From positions 1,922,001 through 1,986,000 of the forward strand of contig CP119076.1 of assembly GCA_029027985.1 (NCBI GenBank): a DNA stretch of 64,000 nucleotides. The letters run 5' to 3'. This document shows positions 28,795 to 39,682 of the stretch, piece after piece. Origin of the DNA: Klebsiella aerogenes. GTDB taxonomy: Bacteria; Pseudomonadota; Gammaproteobacteria; Enterobacterales; Enterobacteriaceae. The notes under the pieces were generated by a model, which did not search any database, was not told the origin of the DNA, and saw only the letters and a program-made list of their open reading frames with translations. The translations under genes were made by a program, and so were the position numbers. The stretch's first letter is position 1. Each line of letters opens with the position of its first letter.

Positions 28795-29265
28795 GGAATA
28801 TAATCCTTTACAATATTGATATGAAAAAACATGTGTAGCATTAATAATATTAATTAACTACAGCGGCGAAACATTAACACATTTCATGAGTAGTGTTCAT
28901 TAGAATTACTTAATGCATCAAGTTACCAAACTTAATGATGTTTAAAATGTTTCGTAATTTTATGTTTTTAATTTGAGTGATGTGCCGTATGTATGAATTA
29001 TGGCGATAGTGATGAATGAATTCTTAAAATTGATAATTGGCGATTAATTTCCTGTCAGTTTTATTTAAAATCGGGCATAATAGGTAATTATACCTTATAT
29101 AAAACAAATAAAATTATTGTGACACTCTTTGATTGTGCGTAATAAAAAATTAGCTGAATTTAAGGGAGGGATAATTATCGATGACGGCAGATAAGCGCAT
29201 TGGTAACTGGGAAGGGGAGCAAAAATAGACCAGCTGCGGAGCTGCCGCAGCGGGTAGAAGGGCAA
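28795..29265. other. AT-rich spacer upstream of the fimbrial operon
   Basis: This 470-bp stretch is far richer in A and T than the backbone and holds no credible gene. It should contain the fimbrial promoter. I saw no recombinase gene and no long inverted repeat, so a fim-type invertible switch is not supported. At 29232-29248 a CTGCGG/CCGCAG hairpin, followed on the minus strand by TATTTTTG, could be the old terminator of the dsbB-like remnant. Confidence 0.6.
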
Positions 29266-29370
29266 TTAACGGCTGAACAGGTCGCGTCTTTTTGGTTTAA
29301 ATGGTTGGGCAATCAGTACCAGCAGACTAATGACCAGGTAAGCGGCAAAAATACCCGCCAGCCATTGCGG
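29266..29370 (-). pseudogene. Second, diverged copy of the dsbB 3' end
   Basis: These 105 bp align without gaps to the last 105 bp of dsbB (30375-30479), with about 13 mismatches by my count. On the minus strand the frame is intact for 34 codons, reading [19 protein letters not shown] then [15 protein letters not shown] and a stop, against [12 protein letters not shown] in dsbB. Homology stops abruptly at 29371, so there is no full gene. It looks like the stump of another dsbB allele brought in or left behind when foreign DNA entered this site. Confidence 0.85.
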
Positions 29371-29451
29371 ATGTCGATCTTTACTGATCACAGCAAATGC
29401 TAATCAGAACCGTGCATGCCTGTGTGCATTTGCGCGGTTCCCCTGCCTCTT

Positions 29452-29553
29452 TCAATACCCGAGCATTCTTAATGCCAGCCAGATAATTCCTGCCCACAAT
29501 AAAGTACATGGAAAAATAACAACACTAAGAGAACGCCAGCCGTTTCTACTCAT
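29452..29553 (-). CDS. Possible 33-residue single-pass membrane protein
   Basis: ATG-initiated frame reading MSRNGWRSLSVVIFP then CTLLWAGIIWLALRMLGY and a stop, with GGGG six bases upstream. The basic N-terminus followed by about 20 hydrophobic residues and an Arg near the end is the pattern of small inner-membrane proteins. I recognise no homologue. Being so short, it could be chance; the ribosome site and topology are the only support. Confidence 0.4.
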   Translation of the reverse strand: MSRNGWRSLSVVIFPCTLLWAGIIWLALRMLGY

Positions 29554-29735
29554 CAGAACCCCACATTTACGTCATCATTACCAGGCGCGTTTGGCAATTC
29601 ATCATCGGCGCGGGAGTGGAGAACTTTAGATAAATTTGCTCAGAGAGTATGGAAAAATCAACCCGGCGCGGTGGCCGGGTGGTGCGGAGTTGACGAGCGG
29701 CCAGATCTCTCCGGCGCAATGGCTGCTTCAGGCGA

Positions 29736-29810
29736 TCAGATGGGTAGAAAACGCATCATTAAGTACGCCACGACAATGCAGACTAGCGTCATATACCAGA
29801 CTATGCTCAC
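29736..29810 (-). CDS. Possible 24-residue hydrophobic peptide
   Basis: GTG-initiated frame reading MSIVWYMTLVCIVVAYLMMR then FLPI and a stop, with GGGA about eight bases before the start. Almost the whole peptide could span the membrane. No homologue recognised; weaker than the 33-residue candidate 180 bp away because of the GTG start and length. Confidence 0.25.
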   Translation of the reverse strand: MSIVWYMTLVCIVVAYLMMRFLPI

Positions 29811-29909
29811 GGTGTTTATCCCATTACCGGCTCAACGTAGACGAGCCTTTACGGGCGAGGACTTTAATCATCCTGGCAGGGATTTTCAACCGTGCAGGCG
29901 GTGAGGACT

Positions 29910-30254
29910 TTAGCCTTTCTTCGCGTGGAACAGGCCATCTTCGCCGTGCGCATCGTCTTCAACCCAGAAGTTGATGTTGAACTGGGCGTCATCGCTCAGT
30001 TCGATACGATGCCAGTACTGCGGCGGGCTGGTGGCGAACTGCCCGGCGTTAATCACCACTTTGACTTCTGGCTCTGTGGCCTGCTCATCATGAAAACCAT
30101 AGTACGTTACCGTGCCTTCCATGACGCACAGTTGGCCGAAAACGTTGGCTGCGGTGTTGTGATGGGTCAGTAGCGCTGGTGGGACATTTTCTTTGGTAAA
30201 GAATGGGGTGGAGCGTTTGACTTTCCAGTTAGCAGGAATACGCAGGTGAGACAT
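29910..30254 (-). CDS. DUF1971 (YeaR-like) cupin protein
   Basis: 114-residue small cupin of the DUF1971 family, related to E. coli YeaR and the N-terminal part of TehB-type proteins. Visible are SLPxF-like RSTPFFTKENVPPALLTHH, a VMEGTVTYYGF strand and the PPQYWHRIEL motif with a probable metal-ligand His. YeaR is nitrate-induced and of uncertain function, so none is assigned. AAGGAGCACATC precedes the ATG at 30254. It stands alone between the dsbB remnant and intact dsbB, reading leftward. Confidence 0.85.
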   Translation of the reverse strand: MSHLRIPANWKVKRSTPFFTKENVPPALLTHHNTAANVFGQLCVMEGTVTYYGFHDEQATEPEVKVVINAGQFATSPPQYWHRIELSDDAQFNINFWVEDDAHGEDGLFHAKKG

Positions 30255-30330
30255 GATGTGCTCCTTAGTGGATGCGAATAAGTTGCATTTAATATGCAAC
30301 TTTAAGGCGGCATCGTCAACTCACCGGCAT

Positions 30331-30354
30331 AAAAAAACGCCCCCGAAGGAGCGT
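30331..30354 (-). terminator. Intrinsic terminator of dsbB
   Basis: On the minus strand ACGCTCC-TTCG-GGGGCGT followed by seven T residues, 21 bp past the dsbB stop; UUCG is a stable tetraloop. Confidence 0.9.
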
Positions 30355-30374
30355 TGGCATTCTGGCAAGATAGC

Positions 30375-30905
30375 TTAACGACCGAACAGATCGCGTTTCT
30401 TCGCTTTGAACGGCTGGGCGATCAGCACCAGCAGACCAATGACCAGGTAAGCGGCAAAAATACCCACCAGCCATTGCGGCATTTCAAGCGTCAGGAATTC
30501 CCACTGACGAGCCGCGCAGTCGCCGGTTGCCACGAACACCTGCGGCAACCATTTATCCAGCGGCAGCCACGTCGGGAAACGGGCGGCGAAATCACAGGTC
30601 TGGAACGGGGAAGGGTGCAACTGGATCATGGTATGTTCCCATGCCAGCTGTAAACCTCGCAGGGCGCTGTACAGCCAGATTAGCAGCGCGACATAGCGCA
30701 ACGGGGTTTTCGGCGCGATAGCGCCCACCAGACCCGCGCCCATAATACCGAACAGGGCGCAGCGTTCGTAAATGCATAATACGCAGGGTTGCAGCAGCAT
30801 GACGTGCTGGAACCACAGCGCAACTAATTCAAGTATAAAAGCGGTTAACGCCATCAGGAGCCAGGCGCCGCGTCCCCTTGAGCACTGGTTTAAGAATTGC
30901 AACAT
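30375..30905 (-). CDS. dsbB: Disulfide bond formation protein DsbB
   Basis: Inner-membrane quinone reductase that reoxidises DsbA. 176 residues, four membrane helices. Catalytic pair Cys41-Cys44 is in [11 protein letters not shown]; the periplasmic pair is in QTCDFAARF (about 104) and TGDCAARQW (about 130). I start at the ATG giving [15 protein letters not shown], two codons inside the open frame, as in E. coli. The 3' end is duplicated 1.1 kb away at 29266-29370. Confidence 0.96.
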   Translation of the reverse strand: MLQFLNQCSRGRGAWLLMALTAFILELVALWFQHVMLLQPCVLCIYERCALFGIMGAGLVGAIAPKTPLRYVALLIWLYSALRGLQLAWEHTMIQLHPSPFQTCDFAARFPTWLPLDKWLPQVFVATGDCAARQWEFLTLEMPQWLVGIFAAYLVIGLLVLIAQPFKAKKRDLFGR

Positions 30906-31037
30906 TATCATTTCCCTGGAACATGCTAAATCATGGCAGTGTAAACGAAAACCGAAGCGACGCCAGCAGCTAGTCGGAAAATATTACGTAAATGAATATT
31001 CACAGCCCGGGACGCACCCGGGCCATGGAACGGATGA

Positions 31038-32588
31038 CTATGACAACGACGGCGTAACCAGCCAGCCGTGGCTGAGCATCCATTGGGTCGCCGGCATCAA
31101 CAGAGACTCGACGCACAGCAGGCCGACCAGCGTCAGCACGATAGTATACGGCAGCGCCATCCACACCATTCTCCCGTAGGAGAGACGAATGAGCGGCGCC
31201 AGCGCGGAGGTCAACAGGAACAGGAACGCTGCTTGCCCGTTGGGGGTGGCGACGGAAGGCAGGTTGGTACCGGTGTTGATGGCCACCGCCAGCATTTCAA
31301 ACTGCTGCAGACTGATAGCGCCATGCTCCAGCGCGGTTTTCGCCTCGTTGATGTACACCGTGCCGACGAAGACGTTATCGGAAATAGACGAAAGCAGACC
31401 GTTGAACAGATAGAACAGCGACAGCTGAGCGTGCGGCGACGCCTGCAGGACGAACTCGATTATCGGCGCGAAAAGGTGTTGATCGATGATCACCGCCACG
31501 ATAGCGAAAAAGACCGTCAGCAGGGCGGTAAACGGCAGCGCCTCGGTGAAGGCTTTGCCGATTGCGTGCTCGTCGGTCACGCCGGAGAACGTGGTGGCCA
31601 GCACGATGACGGAGAGGCCAATCAGGCCGACTTCCGCCAGATGCAGGGCGAGGGCGGCAATCAACCAGACGCCGATAATGCCCTGGGCGATAAGACGCAG
31701 CCGATCCTGACGGCTGCGGCTCCGGCGGCTACGGTCATCGAAATCCTGCAGCACGTTACGCACCGCCTCCGGCAGCGGTTCGCCGTAACCGAACAGGCGG
31801 AATTTCTCCAGCAGCAGGCAGGTGATGAGTCCGCATATCAGCACCGGCAGCGTCACCGGCGACATGCGGATGAAGAATTCACCGAAGTGCCAGCCCGCGG
31901 CTTTGGCAATAATCAGGTTTTGCGGTTCGCCAACCATCGTCATTACACCGCCGAGGGCGGTACCGACCCCCGCGTGCATCATCAGGCTGCGCAAGAAGCT
32001 GCGGAACTGTTCGAGGACATCGCGATAGTGCTGGTCGATATGGCTGTCATCGAGCATGTCGTTATCATCAGGCCGCGCGGAGGCGACACGATGGTAGATG
32101 CCGTAGAAACCAACCGCCACGCTAATGACCACCGCCACGACGGTCAATGCGTCAAGGAAGGCGGAGAGGAAAGCGGCGGCCAGGCAGAAGGCCAGCGACA
32201 ACAGCATCTTGCTGCGGATCCCCAGCAGCAGGCGGGTAAAAATAAACAGCAACAGCTGCTTCATAAAGTAGATCCCGGCCACCATAAACATCAGCAGCAG
32301 CAGGACTTCGAGGTTATTGGCGATCTCTTCGCGCACATGTTCGGGGCTGGTCATACCGATCAGCACCGCTTCAATCGCCAGCAAACCACCCGGCAGCAGG
32401 GGATAGCACTTCAGCGCCATCGCCAGCGTAAAGATAAACTCCACCACCAGCAGCCAACCGGCGACAAAGGGATGAAGATAAAACGCCAGCGGGTTAACGA
32501 CTAAGAAAACAAGCAGGATGAGCTTGTACCAGTCTGGCGACTGGCCGAGAAAGTTGCGCCACAGGGCGCGGCCATAAGACATTTCCAC
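31038..32588 (-). CDS. nhaB: Na+/H+ antiporter NhaB
   Basis: Electrogenic sodium/proton antiporter of the inner membrane, 516 residues with about a dozen hydrophobic segments. Conserved stretches include [35 protein letters not shown] and [21 protein letters not shown] start at the GTG giving [20 protein letters not shown], which aligns with E. coli NhaB; eight upstream codons are open but not conserved. It is divergent from fadR and 132 bp upstream of dsbB in the same direction. Confidence 0.95.
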   Translation of the reverse strand: MEMSYGRALWRNFLGQSPDWYKLILLVFLVVNPLAFYLHPFVAGWLLVVEFIFTLAMALKCYPLLPGGLLAIEAVLIGMTSPEHVREEIANNLEVLLLLMFMVAGIYFMKQLLLFIFTRLLLGIRSKMLLSLAFCLAAAFLSAFLDALTVVAVVISVAVGFYGIYHRVASARPDDNDMLDDSHIDQHYRDVLEQFRSFLRSLMMHAGVGTALGGVMTMVGEPQNLIIAKAAGWHFGEFFIRMSPVTLPVLICGLITCLLLEKFRLFGYGEPLPEAVRNVLQDFDDRSRRSRSRQDRLRLIAQGIIGVWLIAALALHLAEVGLIGLSVIVLATTFSGVTDEHAIGKAFTEALPFTALLTVFFAIVAVIIDQHLFAPIIEFVLQASPHAQLSLFYLFNGLLSSISDNVFVGTVYINEAKTALEHGAISLQQFEMLAVAINTGTNLPSVATPNGQAAFLFLLTSALAPLIRLSYGRMVWMALPYTIVLTLVGLLCVESLLMPATQWMLSHGWLVTPSLS

Positions 32589-32823
32589 GACAGAGGTCCT
32601 TCCGTCAAACAACGTGATTTTATGCGTAAGGCTGGCAAGATTACCAGTTGAGCAAAATGGGAAGCAACTTTCTTCGCGGTGCGGTGCAGGTAATAGAATG
32701 CGCTAAGCAAAAGCTGAAAATGAAACGGCGATCCCCTTTTAATTACTTGTAGACGCTATCTGGCGTATGGCTGCTCTGGTATGATGAGTGCAATTTGCAA
32801 CGCTGTGTAATGGAAATCTTACT

Positions 32824-33543
32824 ATGGTCATTAAGGCGCAAAGCCCTGCGGGTTTCGCGGAAGAGTACATCATTGAAAGTATCTGGAATAACCGTTTCCC
32901 GCCTGGATCAATTCTCCCTGCTGAACGTGAACTTTCTGAACTGATTGGTGTAACCCGTACCACTCTGCGCGAAGTGTTGCAACGTCTGGCACGCGACGGT
33001 TGGTTAACCATCCAGCATGGTAAACCGACAAAGGTCAACAACTTCTGGGAAACTTCCGGGCTGAATATCCTTGAGACACTGGCGCGTCTCGACCACGATA
33101 GCGTACCGCAGCTCATTGATAATTTGCTCTCGGTTCGTACCAATATTTCGACGATCTTTATTCGCACTGCCTTCCGTCAGCATCCGGACAAAGCGCTGGA
33201 AGTACTGGCAAGAGCGCGTGAAGTTGAAGATCACGCCGATGCCTTCGCCGATCTGGATTACAACATCTTCCGCGGTCTGGCATTTGCCTCCGGCAACCCG
33301 ATCTACGGTCTGATCCTCAACGGCATGAAGGGGCTGTATACCCGTATCGGTCGTCACTACTTTGCCAATCCGGAAGCGCGTAGCCTGGCGCTGGGTTTCT
33401 ACCACCAGTTGGCGAAAGTGTGCGAAGAGAATCAGCACGATAAAGTGTATGAAATCGTTCGCGCCTATGGTCACAACAGTGGCGAGATCTGGCATCGGAT
33501 GCAGAAAACGCTGCCGGGCGATTTAGCGATGAATATACGCTAA
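32824..33543 (+). CDS. fadR: Fatty acid metabolism regulator FadR
   Basis: GntR-family repressor of beta-oxidation genes and activator of fabA/fabB, released by long-chain acyl-CoA. 239 residues: N-terminal winged helix with [27 protein letters not shown], then the FadR-type acyl-CoA domain with [25 protein letters not shown] candidate target, the fadD operator at 17212, lies in this window. It starts at the ATG matching [11 protein letters not shown]; 12 upstream codons are open. Confidence 0.97.
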   Translation: MVIKAQSPAGFAEEYIIESIWNNRFPPGSILPAERELSELIGVTRTTLREVLQRLARDGWLTIQHGKPTKVNNFWETSGLNILETLARLDHDSVPQLIDNLLSVRTNISTIFIRTAFRQHPDKALEVLARAREVEDHADAFADLDYNIFRGLAFASGNPIYGLILNGMKGLYTRIGRHYFANPEARSLALGFYHQLAKVCEENQHDKVYEIVRAYGHNSGEIWHRMQKTLPGDLAMNIR

Positions 33544-33561
33544 GCGTGGCTCGATAAATCA

Positions 33562-33588
33562 AAAACGCCCGGATAATCCGGGCGTTTT
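33562..33588. terminator. Bidirectional terminator between fadR and ycgB
   Basis: Perfect 12-bp stem AAAACGCCCGGA / TCCGGGCGTTTT with a 3-base loop, giving T-runs on both strands between the convergent genes. Confidence 0.9.
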
Positions 33589-33609
33589 GCTTTCTGGCAT
33601 CAATCAACG

Positions 33610-35142
33610 CTACAAGGCGTTCTGTCGCGGCGGTGTGCGCTCCAGCAACTCAACGCTGCCATCAGCGTTTTGCTGTTCGAGAATAACGTCAAAGCCCCAC
33701 AGGCGGTGGACGTGTTTGAGCACCTCACGGCGGCTCTTATCCAGCGGCACGCGGTTATGCGGCACGTAGCGCAGCGTCAGCGAACGATCGCCACGTAAAT
33801 CAACATTCCACACCTGGATATTCGGCTCAAGGTTGCTGAGGTTGTACTGCGCCGACAGTTTCGAGCGGATTTCCCGGTAACCTTCCTCATTATGGATGGC
33901 GGAAATCTCCAGGTAGTTATTGTGGTCGTCGTCGAGTACGGTGAATAAACGGAAATCGCGCATGACCTTCGGCGACAGGAACTGGCTGATAAAGCTCTCG
34001 TCTTTAAAGTCGCGCATGGCGAAATGCAGCGTCTCCAGCCAGTCGGAGCCAGCGATGTCCGGGAACCAGTAACGATCCTCTTCGGTCGGCGATTGACAGA
34101 TGCGTTTAATATCCTGGTACATGGCAAAACCCAGCGCATAGGGGTTAATACCGCTGTACCACGGACTATTGTAGGGCGGCTGGAACACCACGTTGGTGTG
34201 GCTGTGCAGAAACTCCAGCATAAAGCGCTCGGTCACTTTGCCTTCGTCATACAGATGATTGAGGATGGTGTAGTGCCAGAATGTCGCCCAGCCCTCGTTC
34301 ATTACCTGAGTCTGCTTCTGCGGATAAAAATACTGGCTGACCTTGCGCACGATACGCAGGATCTCGCGCTGCCAGGATTCGAGCAGCGGCGCGTTTTTCT
34401 CCATAAAGTACAGCAGATTCTCCTGCGGCTCAGAAGGGTAGCGGCGGGTCGCCTCAATCGCTTTTTCTTCTTCTCGCTTCGGCAGGGTACGCCACAGCAT
34501 GTTCACCTGGCTTTGCAGATACTCTTCGCGGCTTTTCTGCCGCGCTTTCTCCTCTTGCAGCGAGATTTTCTGCGGACGCTTATAGCGGTCGACACCGTAG
34601 TTCATCAGCGCGTGGCAGGAGTCCAACAGCTTTTCGACTTCATCGACGCCGTAGCGCTCTTCGCACTCGGTGATGTATTTACGCGCGAAGATCAGGTAGT
34701 CGATAATGGAACTGGCATCAGTCCAGCTGCGGAACAGATAGTTGTTTTTAAAGAAGGAGTTGTGTCCATAGCAGGCGTGCGCCATCACCAGCGCCTGCAT
34801 GGTAATGGTGTTCTCCTCCATTAAATAGGCGATACAGGGGTTGGAGTTAATCACGATTTCATAGGCCAGCCCCTGTTGGCCGTGCTTATAGGCCTGCTCA
34901 GTTTCGATAAATTTTTTACCGAACGACCAGTGCGGGTAGTTAATGGGCATCCCGACACTGGAATACGCGTCCATCATCTGTTCGGAGGTGATCACCTCGA
35001 TTTGGTGCGGGTAGGTGTCGAGACGGTATAGCTTCGCCACCCGATCGACCTCGGCCAGATAGGTTTCCAGCAGTTCAAAAGTCCAGTCGGGTCCATCGCT
35101 TAAACGGGTGGTGTCCCTGTTCATGGAATCAATCGTAGCCAT
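33610..35142 (-). CDS. ycgB: SpoVR-family protein YcgB
   Basis: 510-residue cytoplasmic protein of the SpoVR family, widely conserved and linked to stationary phase in E. coli, with no biochemical activity assigned. Typical blocks are MAHACYGHNSFFKNNYLFR, QTQVMNEGWATFWHYTILNHL and NPYALGFAMYQDIKRI; the HxxxGH-like and ExxAxxxH residues look metal-binding. I start at MATIDSMNRDTTRL; the frame is open 21 codons upstream. Convergent with fadR. Confidence 0.93.
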   Translation of the reverse strand: MATIDSMNRDTTRLSDGPDWTFELLETYLAEVDRVAKLYRLDTYPHQIEVITSEQMMDAYSSVGMPINYPHWSFGKKFIETEQAYKHGQQGLAYEIVINSNPCIAYLMEENTITMQALVMAHACYGHNSFFKNNYLFRSWTDASSIIDYLIFARKYITECEERYGVDEVEKLLDSCHALMNYGVDRYKRPQKISLQEEKARQKSREEYLQSQVNMLWRTLPKREEEKAIEATRRYPSEPQENLLYFMEKNAPLLESWQREILRIVRKVSQYFYPQKQTQVMNEGWATFWHYTILNHLYDEGKVTERFMLEFLHSHTNVVFQPPYNSPWYSGINPYALGFAMYQDIKRICQSPTEEDRYWFPDIAGSDWLETLHFAMRDFKDESFISQFLSPKVMRDFRLFTVLDDDHNNYLEISAIHNEEGYREIRSKLSAQYNLSNLEPNIQVWNVDLRGDRSLTLRYVPHNRVPLDKSRREVLKHVHRLWGFDVILEQQNADGSVELLERTPPRQNAL

Positions 35143-35360
35143 TAGCGCGCCCTCGTTGTTGGTGGTTCTCTCTGTGCGGAGAACCTCTAAACAAGCATAG
35201 AACACGCCATTACAAACTGCGTCTGCGGGTAATTTCTTTTCTTCGCGATTTCACAATCCTAAAGGCCTTAATTTAACATTGTTGCAGCATTTTATGCTGA
35301 GTAAAAATAAAGCGTAGCACGAGATAGTAAATCTCTGGGGTCAGCGCTGGTGCGGTTTGA

Positions 35361-35403
35361 TGTGAGATAAGTCACCATAAATAAAGCGTATGTTGAATAA
35401 TAT
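35361..35403 (+). promoter_or_regulatory. dadA promoter with class II CRP site
   Basis: TGTGAGATAAGTCACC (35361-35376) matches the CRP consensus TGTGA-N6-TCACA except for the last base. A -10 hexamer TAATAT lies at 35398-35403. If transcription starts near 35410, CRP is centred at -41.5, the class II position. This fits known CRP activation of dadAX. The rest of the 321-bp ycgB-dadA gap shows AT-rich sequence only; Lrp sites are expected but not recognisable by eye. Confidence 0.75.
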
Positions 35404-35463
35404 TTTCATCTGGGTTATCAATTTGTAATCAGATGATTGTTCTTTAACTATTACGGAGTGGCT

Positions 35464-36762
35464 ATGCGAGTCGTCATACTGGGAAGTGGGGTGGTTGGGG
35501 TAGCGAGTGCCTGGTATTTGAGTCAGGCGGGGCATGAGGTGACGGTCATTGACCGCCAGCCAGGGCCCGCTGAAGAAACCAGTGCCGCCAATGCCGGACA
35601 GATCTCCCCTGGCTACGCTGCGCCGTGGGCGGCGCCGGGCGTGCCGCTGAAGGCGATCAAATGGATGTTCCAGCGCCATGCGCCGCTGGCCATCGGTCTT
35701 GATGGCACGCAATTCCAGCTGAAGTGGATGTGGCAAATGCTACGTAACTGCGATACCCGCCACTACATGGAGAACAAAGGCCGGATGGTGCGTCTGGCGG
35801 AATACAGCCGTGATTGTCTGAAGGCGCTGCGTGAAACCACCGGCATTCAGTATGAAGGCCGTCAGGGCGGTACCCTGCAGCTCTTCCGTACCGAAAAACA
35901 GTATGAAAACGCCACCCGCGACATCGCTGTGCTGGAAGATGCCGGCGTACCGTATCAGCTACTGGAAGCCAACCGCCTGCTGGAAGTGGAACCGGCGCTG
36001 GCGGAAGTCAGCCATAAATTGACCGGCGGTCTGCGCTTGCCCAATGATGAAACCGGCGACTGCCAGCTGTTCACCACCCGCCTGGCGGCGATGGCTGAGG
36101 CGGCGGGTGTGACTTTCCGCTTTAATACGTCTGTTGATGCGCTGCTGTATGAAGGCGAGCAGATCGCTGGCGTGAAATGCGGCGACGAGATTATCAAGGG
36201 CGACGCCTATGTGATGGCGTTTGGCTCATACTCGACGGCGATGCTAAAAGGGCTGGTGGATATCCCGGTTTATCCGCTGAAGGGCTACTCGTTAACGATT
36301 CCGATTGCCGAAGAGAGCGGCGCACCGGTGTCGACGATCCTTGATGAGACCTACAAAATCGCCATTACCCGCTTTGACCAGCGTATTCGCGTCGGCGGTA
36401 TGGCGGAAATCGTCGGCTTTAATAAAGAACTGCTGCAACCGCGCCGCGAGACGCTGGAAATGGTCGTGCGCGATCTGTTCCCGCGCGGCGGCTACGTCGA
36501 GCAGGCCACCTTCTGGACCGGCCTGCGGCCGATGACGCCGGATGGTACGCCGGTGGTTGGCCGTACGCCCTACAAAAACCTGTGGTTGAACACCGGACAC
36601 GGTACGTTGGGCTGGACCATGGCCTGCGGTTCCGGCCAGCTGTTGAGCGACCTGATCTCCGGGCGTACGCCGGCGATCCCGTATGACGATCTGGCGGTGG
36701 CGCGCTACAGCCCTGGCTTTACTCCGGCTCGCGCCCAGCATCTGCACGGCGTGCATAACTAA
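35464..36762 (+). CDS. dadA: D-amino acid dehydrogenase small subunit DadA
   Basis: Membrane-associated flavoenzyme that oxidises D-alanine and other D-amino acids to 2-oxo acids, feeding electrons to the quinone pool. 432 residues, as in E. coli. The FAD-binding Rossmann motif [17 protein letters not shown] is at the N-terminus and the DAO-family C-terminal motif [14 protein letters not shown] near residue 380. It is followed nine bases later by dadX, so the operon converts L-alanine through D-alanine to pyruvate. Confidence 0.96.
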   Translation: MRVVILGSGVVGVASAWYLSQAGHEVTVIDRQPGPAEETSAANAGQISPGYAAPWAAPGVPLKAIKWMFQRHAPLAIGLDGTQFQLKWMWQMLRNCDTRHYMENKGRMVRLAEYSRDCLKALRETTGIQYEGRQGGTLQLFRTEKQYENATRDIAVLEDAGVPYQLLEANRLLEVEPALAEVSHKLTGGLRLPNDETGDCQLFTTRLAAMAEAAGVTFRFNTSVDALLYEGEQIAGVKCGDEIIKGDAYVMAFGSYSTAMLKGLVDIPVYPLKGYSLTIPIAEESGAPVSTILDETYKIAITRFDQRIRVGGMAEIVGFNKELLQPRRETLEMVVRDLFPRGGYVEQATFWTGLRPMTPDGTPVVGRTPYKNLWLNTGHGTLGWTMACGSGQLLSDLISGRTPAIPYDDLAVARYSPGFTPARAQHLHGVHN

Positions 36763-36771
36763 GGAGTCCTC

Positions 36772-37842
36772 ATGTCTCGTCCGGTAAAAGCCAGCATTGA
36801 TTTGTCGGCTTTACGACAAAATTTACAGATTGTCCGTCGCGCGGCCCCTGGCTCGCGCGTTTGGGCGGTGGTGAAGGCCAATGCTTACGGTCACGGTCTG
36901 GCACGGATGTGGCAGGCCTTGAGCGCCGCAGATGGCTACGCGCTGCTCAACCTCGAAGAGGCGATTCTGCTGCGGGAGAATGGCTGGAAAGGGCCGATTC
37001 TGCTGTTGGAGGGCTTCTTCCACGCCGATGAACTGGCGTTGCTCGATAAGTATCGCCTGACCACCAGCGTGCACAGCAACTGGCAAATTAAAGCGTTGCA
37101 GCAGGCTAAACTGCACGCGCCGCTGGATATTTATCTGAAGGTGAATAGCGGCATGAACCGGTTGGGCTTCATGCCTGAGCGGGTGCATACCGTCTGGCAA
37201 CAGCTGCGATCGCTTGCCAACGTCGGAGAAATGACGTTGATGTCGCACTTTGCGCAAGCGGAGGATCCGCAGGGTATCGTCGAGCCGATGCGCCGCATCG
37301 AGCAGGCGGCGGAAGGGCTTGATTGCCCGCGTTCGCTGTCAAACTCAGCGGCTACGCTGTGGCATCCGGAAGCGCATTTTGACTGGGTTCGTCCGGGGAT
37401 TGTGCTCTACGGCGCGTCGCCGTCGGGGCAATGGCAGGATATCGCCAATAGCGGCCTGAAACCTACGATGACGCTCAGCAGTGAAGTGATTGCCGTACAG
37501 ACGCTGAAAAACGGCGAGCGGGTGGGCTATGGCGGGCTGTATCAGGCCTCCGGCGAGCAGCGTATCGGCATTGTCGCCTGCGGCTATGCCGACGGTTATC
37601 CGCGCGTTGCGCCAAGCGGCACGCCGGTACTGGTCGATGGCGTACGGACCACGACGGTCGGGCGTATTTCGATGGATATGCTGGCGGTGGATCTGACGCC
37701 TTGTCCGCAGGCCGGTATTGGCGCGCCGGTTGAGTTGTGGGGGCAGGACATTAAGATTGACGATGTCGCTGCGGCTAGCGGCACCGTCGGTTATGAATTA
37801 ATGTGCGCGCTGGCGCCGCGCGTCCCGGTCGTGACGGTGTAA
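36772..37842 (+). CDS. dadX: Catabolic alanine racemase DadX
   Basis: PLP enzyme interconverting L- and D-alanine for catabolism through DadA. 356 residues. The PLP lysine is Lys35 in [12 protein letters not shown]; the catalytic Tyr is in [11 protein letters not shown] near residue 255. AAGGAG lies just before the ATG, nine bases after the dadA stop. Convergent with cvrA, whose stop is 16 bp away. Confidence 0.96.
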   Translation: MSRPVKASIDLSALRQNLQIVRRAAPGSRVWAVVKANAYGHGLARMWQALSAADGYALLNLEEAILLRENGWKGPILLLEGFFHADELALLDKYRLTTSVHSNWQIKALQQAKLHAPLDIYLKVNSGMNRLGFMPERVHTVWQQLRSLANVGEMTLMSHFAQAEDPQGIVEPMRRIEQAAEGLDCPRSLSNSAATLWHPEAHFDWVRPGIVLYGASPSGQWQDIANSGLKPTMTLSSEVIAVQTLKNGERVGYGGLYQASGEQRIGIVACGYADGYPRVAPSGTPVLVDGVRTTTVGRISMDMLAVDLTPCPQAGIGAPVELWGQDIKIDDVAAASGTVGYELMCALAPRVPVVTV

Positions 37843-37858
37843 CTTAATGTGAGGCGGA

Positions 37859-39592
37859 TCACTCCGCCTCTTCTTCCGCGACGCGTACCCCAACCTTCAG
37901 TACGTGATCGTTTTCTTTTTCTGCGACCGTCCATATCATTCCGGCAAATTCCACCTGGTCACCGACAACCGGCACTGCGCCCAGCAGTTGCTGAATCACA
38001 TCGCCCAGCGATTGCTGGTGTTCGCGGAACTCCTCGCCGCCGTCGAGGCCGTAGATTTGCGCGACGTCGGCGAATTTGGCTTCAGCATCGAGGATGAAGT
38101 CGCCAAAGAAGCGCTGATCGAGCGATACCGGCGGCGACTGGCTGAACATTTTACCCAGCGCTGGCAGGTCGCGCTCACGGCCGATAACGCAGAGAATATC
38201 GCCATCCATCAGCCGCGTGCTACCGGTCGGATGAAGCAGAACATTGTCGCGGAACAGCGCCGCAATGCGCGTCTCCGGCGGCATATGCAGGTCGCGCAGC
38301 GCCGCGCCGACGCACCATTTATCATCGCCCAACTGATAAACAAACTGTTCCCACGGGTTTTCCGGGTGGATATCTAGCCCGACGCGTGAGATAGGCCAGC
38401 CAACTGGCGGAACCACGACTTTGGCCTTTTTCGCCGCCCACGACAGTGAGGTTCCCTGTAACACCAGCGAAATAAGCACCACGAAGAAGGCGACGTTAAA
38501 GAACAGGCGTGCGTTTTCAAGCCCGGCCATCATCGGGAAGACGGCGAGAATAATCGGCACCGCGCCGCGCAGGCCGACCCAACTGATAAATACCCGCTCG
38601 CGCAGGTTAAAGCCGCGGAACGGCAGCAGGCCAGCGAATACCGACAGCGGACGAGCGATGAAAATCATCCACATCGATAGCAGCAGCGCCGGAATGGCGA
38701 TCGGCAACAGGTCGGACGGCGTCACCAGCAGACCGAGCACGAGGAACATGGCAATTTGCGCCAGCCACGCCAGGCCGTCAAAGTTTTGCAGGATGCCGTG
38801 ACGGTTGCGAATCGGCCGGTTGCCTAACAGAAAACCGCAGAGATAGACCGCCAGAATGCCGCTCCCGTTCAGTGAGGTCGTGACGGCAAAAATCATAATC
38901 CCGCCGCTTAACGCCAGCAGCGGATAGAGCCCGGTCGGTAGGACGATGCGGTTGATCATTTGCAGCAGCAGATAGCCGCCGCCAAGGCCAATGGCGATCC
39001 CCAGACCAAACTGCTCAATGATATGCACCACGAACATCCAGCTCAGGCCGGTCTCGTGCTGTTGGATCATCTCGATAAGGGTGATCGTCAAAAATACCGC
39101 CATCGGATCGTTACTACCGGATTCGATTTCAAGGGTGGAGCCAACGCGCTCGTTCAGGCCCTTGCCGCCGAGCAGCGAAAACACCGCCGCGGCGTCGGTG
39201 GAGCCGACAATCGCGCCAATCAGTAGCCCTTCAATCAAATCGAGCTTGAAGATCCACGCCGCCATCATCCCGGTAAGCGCCGAGGTAATCAGTACGCCGA
39301 CCGTTGCCAGCGACAGCGCGGGCCATAGCGCGACGCGAAACGAACTGGCCTGGGTGCGCATCCCGCCGTCCAGCAGGATCACCGCCAGCGCGAGGTTGCT
39401 CACCATATAGGCAAAGGGGTAGTTATCGAATGGAATGCCGCCGATACCATCGACGCCTGCCAGCATGCCGATGGCGAGGAAAATAACCAGAATCGGGATG
39501 CCGAGACGTGAGGAAAAGGAACTCAATAAAATACTGCAGGTTACTAAAACAGAACCCAGGATAAACAGACTAATGACCGCAGCGGCGTCCAA
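37859..39592 (-). CDS. cvrA: CPA1-type K+(Na+)/H+ antiporter CvrA (NhaP2)
   Basis: 577-residue antiporter with about 12 membrane helices (residues 1-395), including [12 protein letters not shown] and [10 protein letters not shown] that carry the ion-binding Asp pair of the CPA family. A cytoplasmic TrkA_C domain and a CorC-type domain follow. It is tied to potassium homeostasis at low osmolarity. The start codon is TTG with AAGGAG about ten bases before; there is no nearby ATG that fits the alignment. Confidence 0.94.
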   Translation of the reverse strand: MDAAAVISLFILGSVLVTCSILLSSFSSRLGIPILVIFLAIGMLAGVDGIGGIPFDNYPFAYMVSNLALAVILLDGGMRTQASSFRVALWPALSLATVGVLITSALTGMMAAWIFKLDLIEGLLIGAIVGSTDAAAVFSLLGGKGLNERVGSTLEIESGSNDPMAVFLTITLIEMIQQHETGLSWMFVVHIIEQFGLGIAIGLGGGYLLLQMINRIVLPTGLYPLLALSGGIMIFAVTTSLNGSGILAVYLCGFLLGNRPIRNRHGILQNFDGLAWLAQIAMFLVLGLLVTPSDLLPIAIPALLLSMWMIFIARPLSVFAGLLPFRGFNLRERVFISWVGLRGAVPIILAVFPMMAGLENARLFFNVAFFVVLISLVLQGTSLSWAAKKAKVVVPPVGWPISRVGLDIHPENPWEQFVYQLGDDKWCVGAALRDLHMPPETRIAALFRDNVLLHPTGSTRLMDGDILCVIGRERDLPALGKMFSQSPPVSLDQRFFGDFILDAEAKFADVAQIYGLDGGEEFREHQQSLGDVIQQLLGAVPVVGDQVEFAGMIWTVAEKENDHVLKVGVRVAEEEAE

Positions 39593-39682
39593 TGTTCACG
39601 TACTCCTTGTCAGCGTGAAGGGATGAAAATTACACCATTTTAACAATCCGCGAGGTATCCGGAAACTCGCGGGGAGGATTTT

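Noticed and set aside
28795-29265. A fimS-like invertible switch for the fimbrial operon
   Set aside because: No long inverted repeats found and no tyrosine recombinase gene beside the operon.
31068-32504. A 478-codon open frame on the plus strand opposite nhaB, rich in Gln, His and Arg
   Set aside because: It is the antisense shadow of nhaB; composition is that of a complemented membrane-protein gene and no ribosome site or homology is visible.
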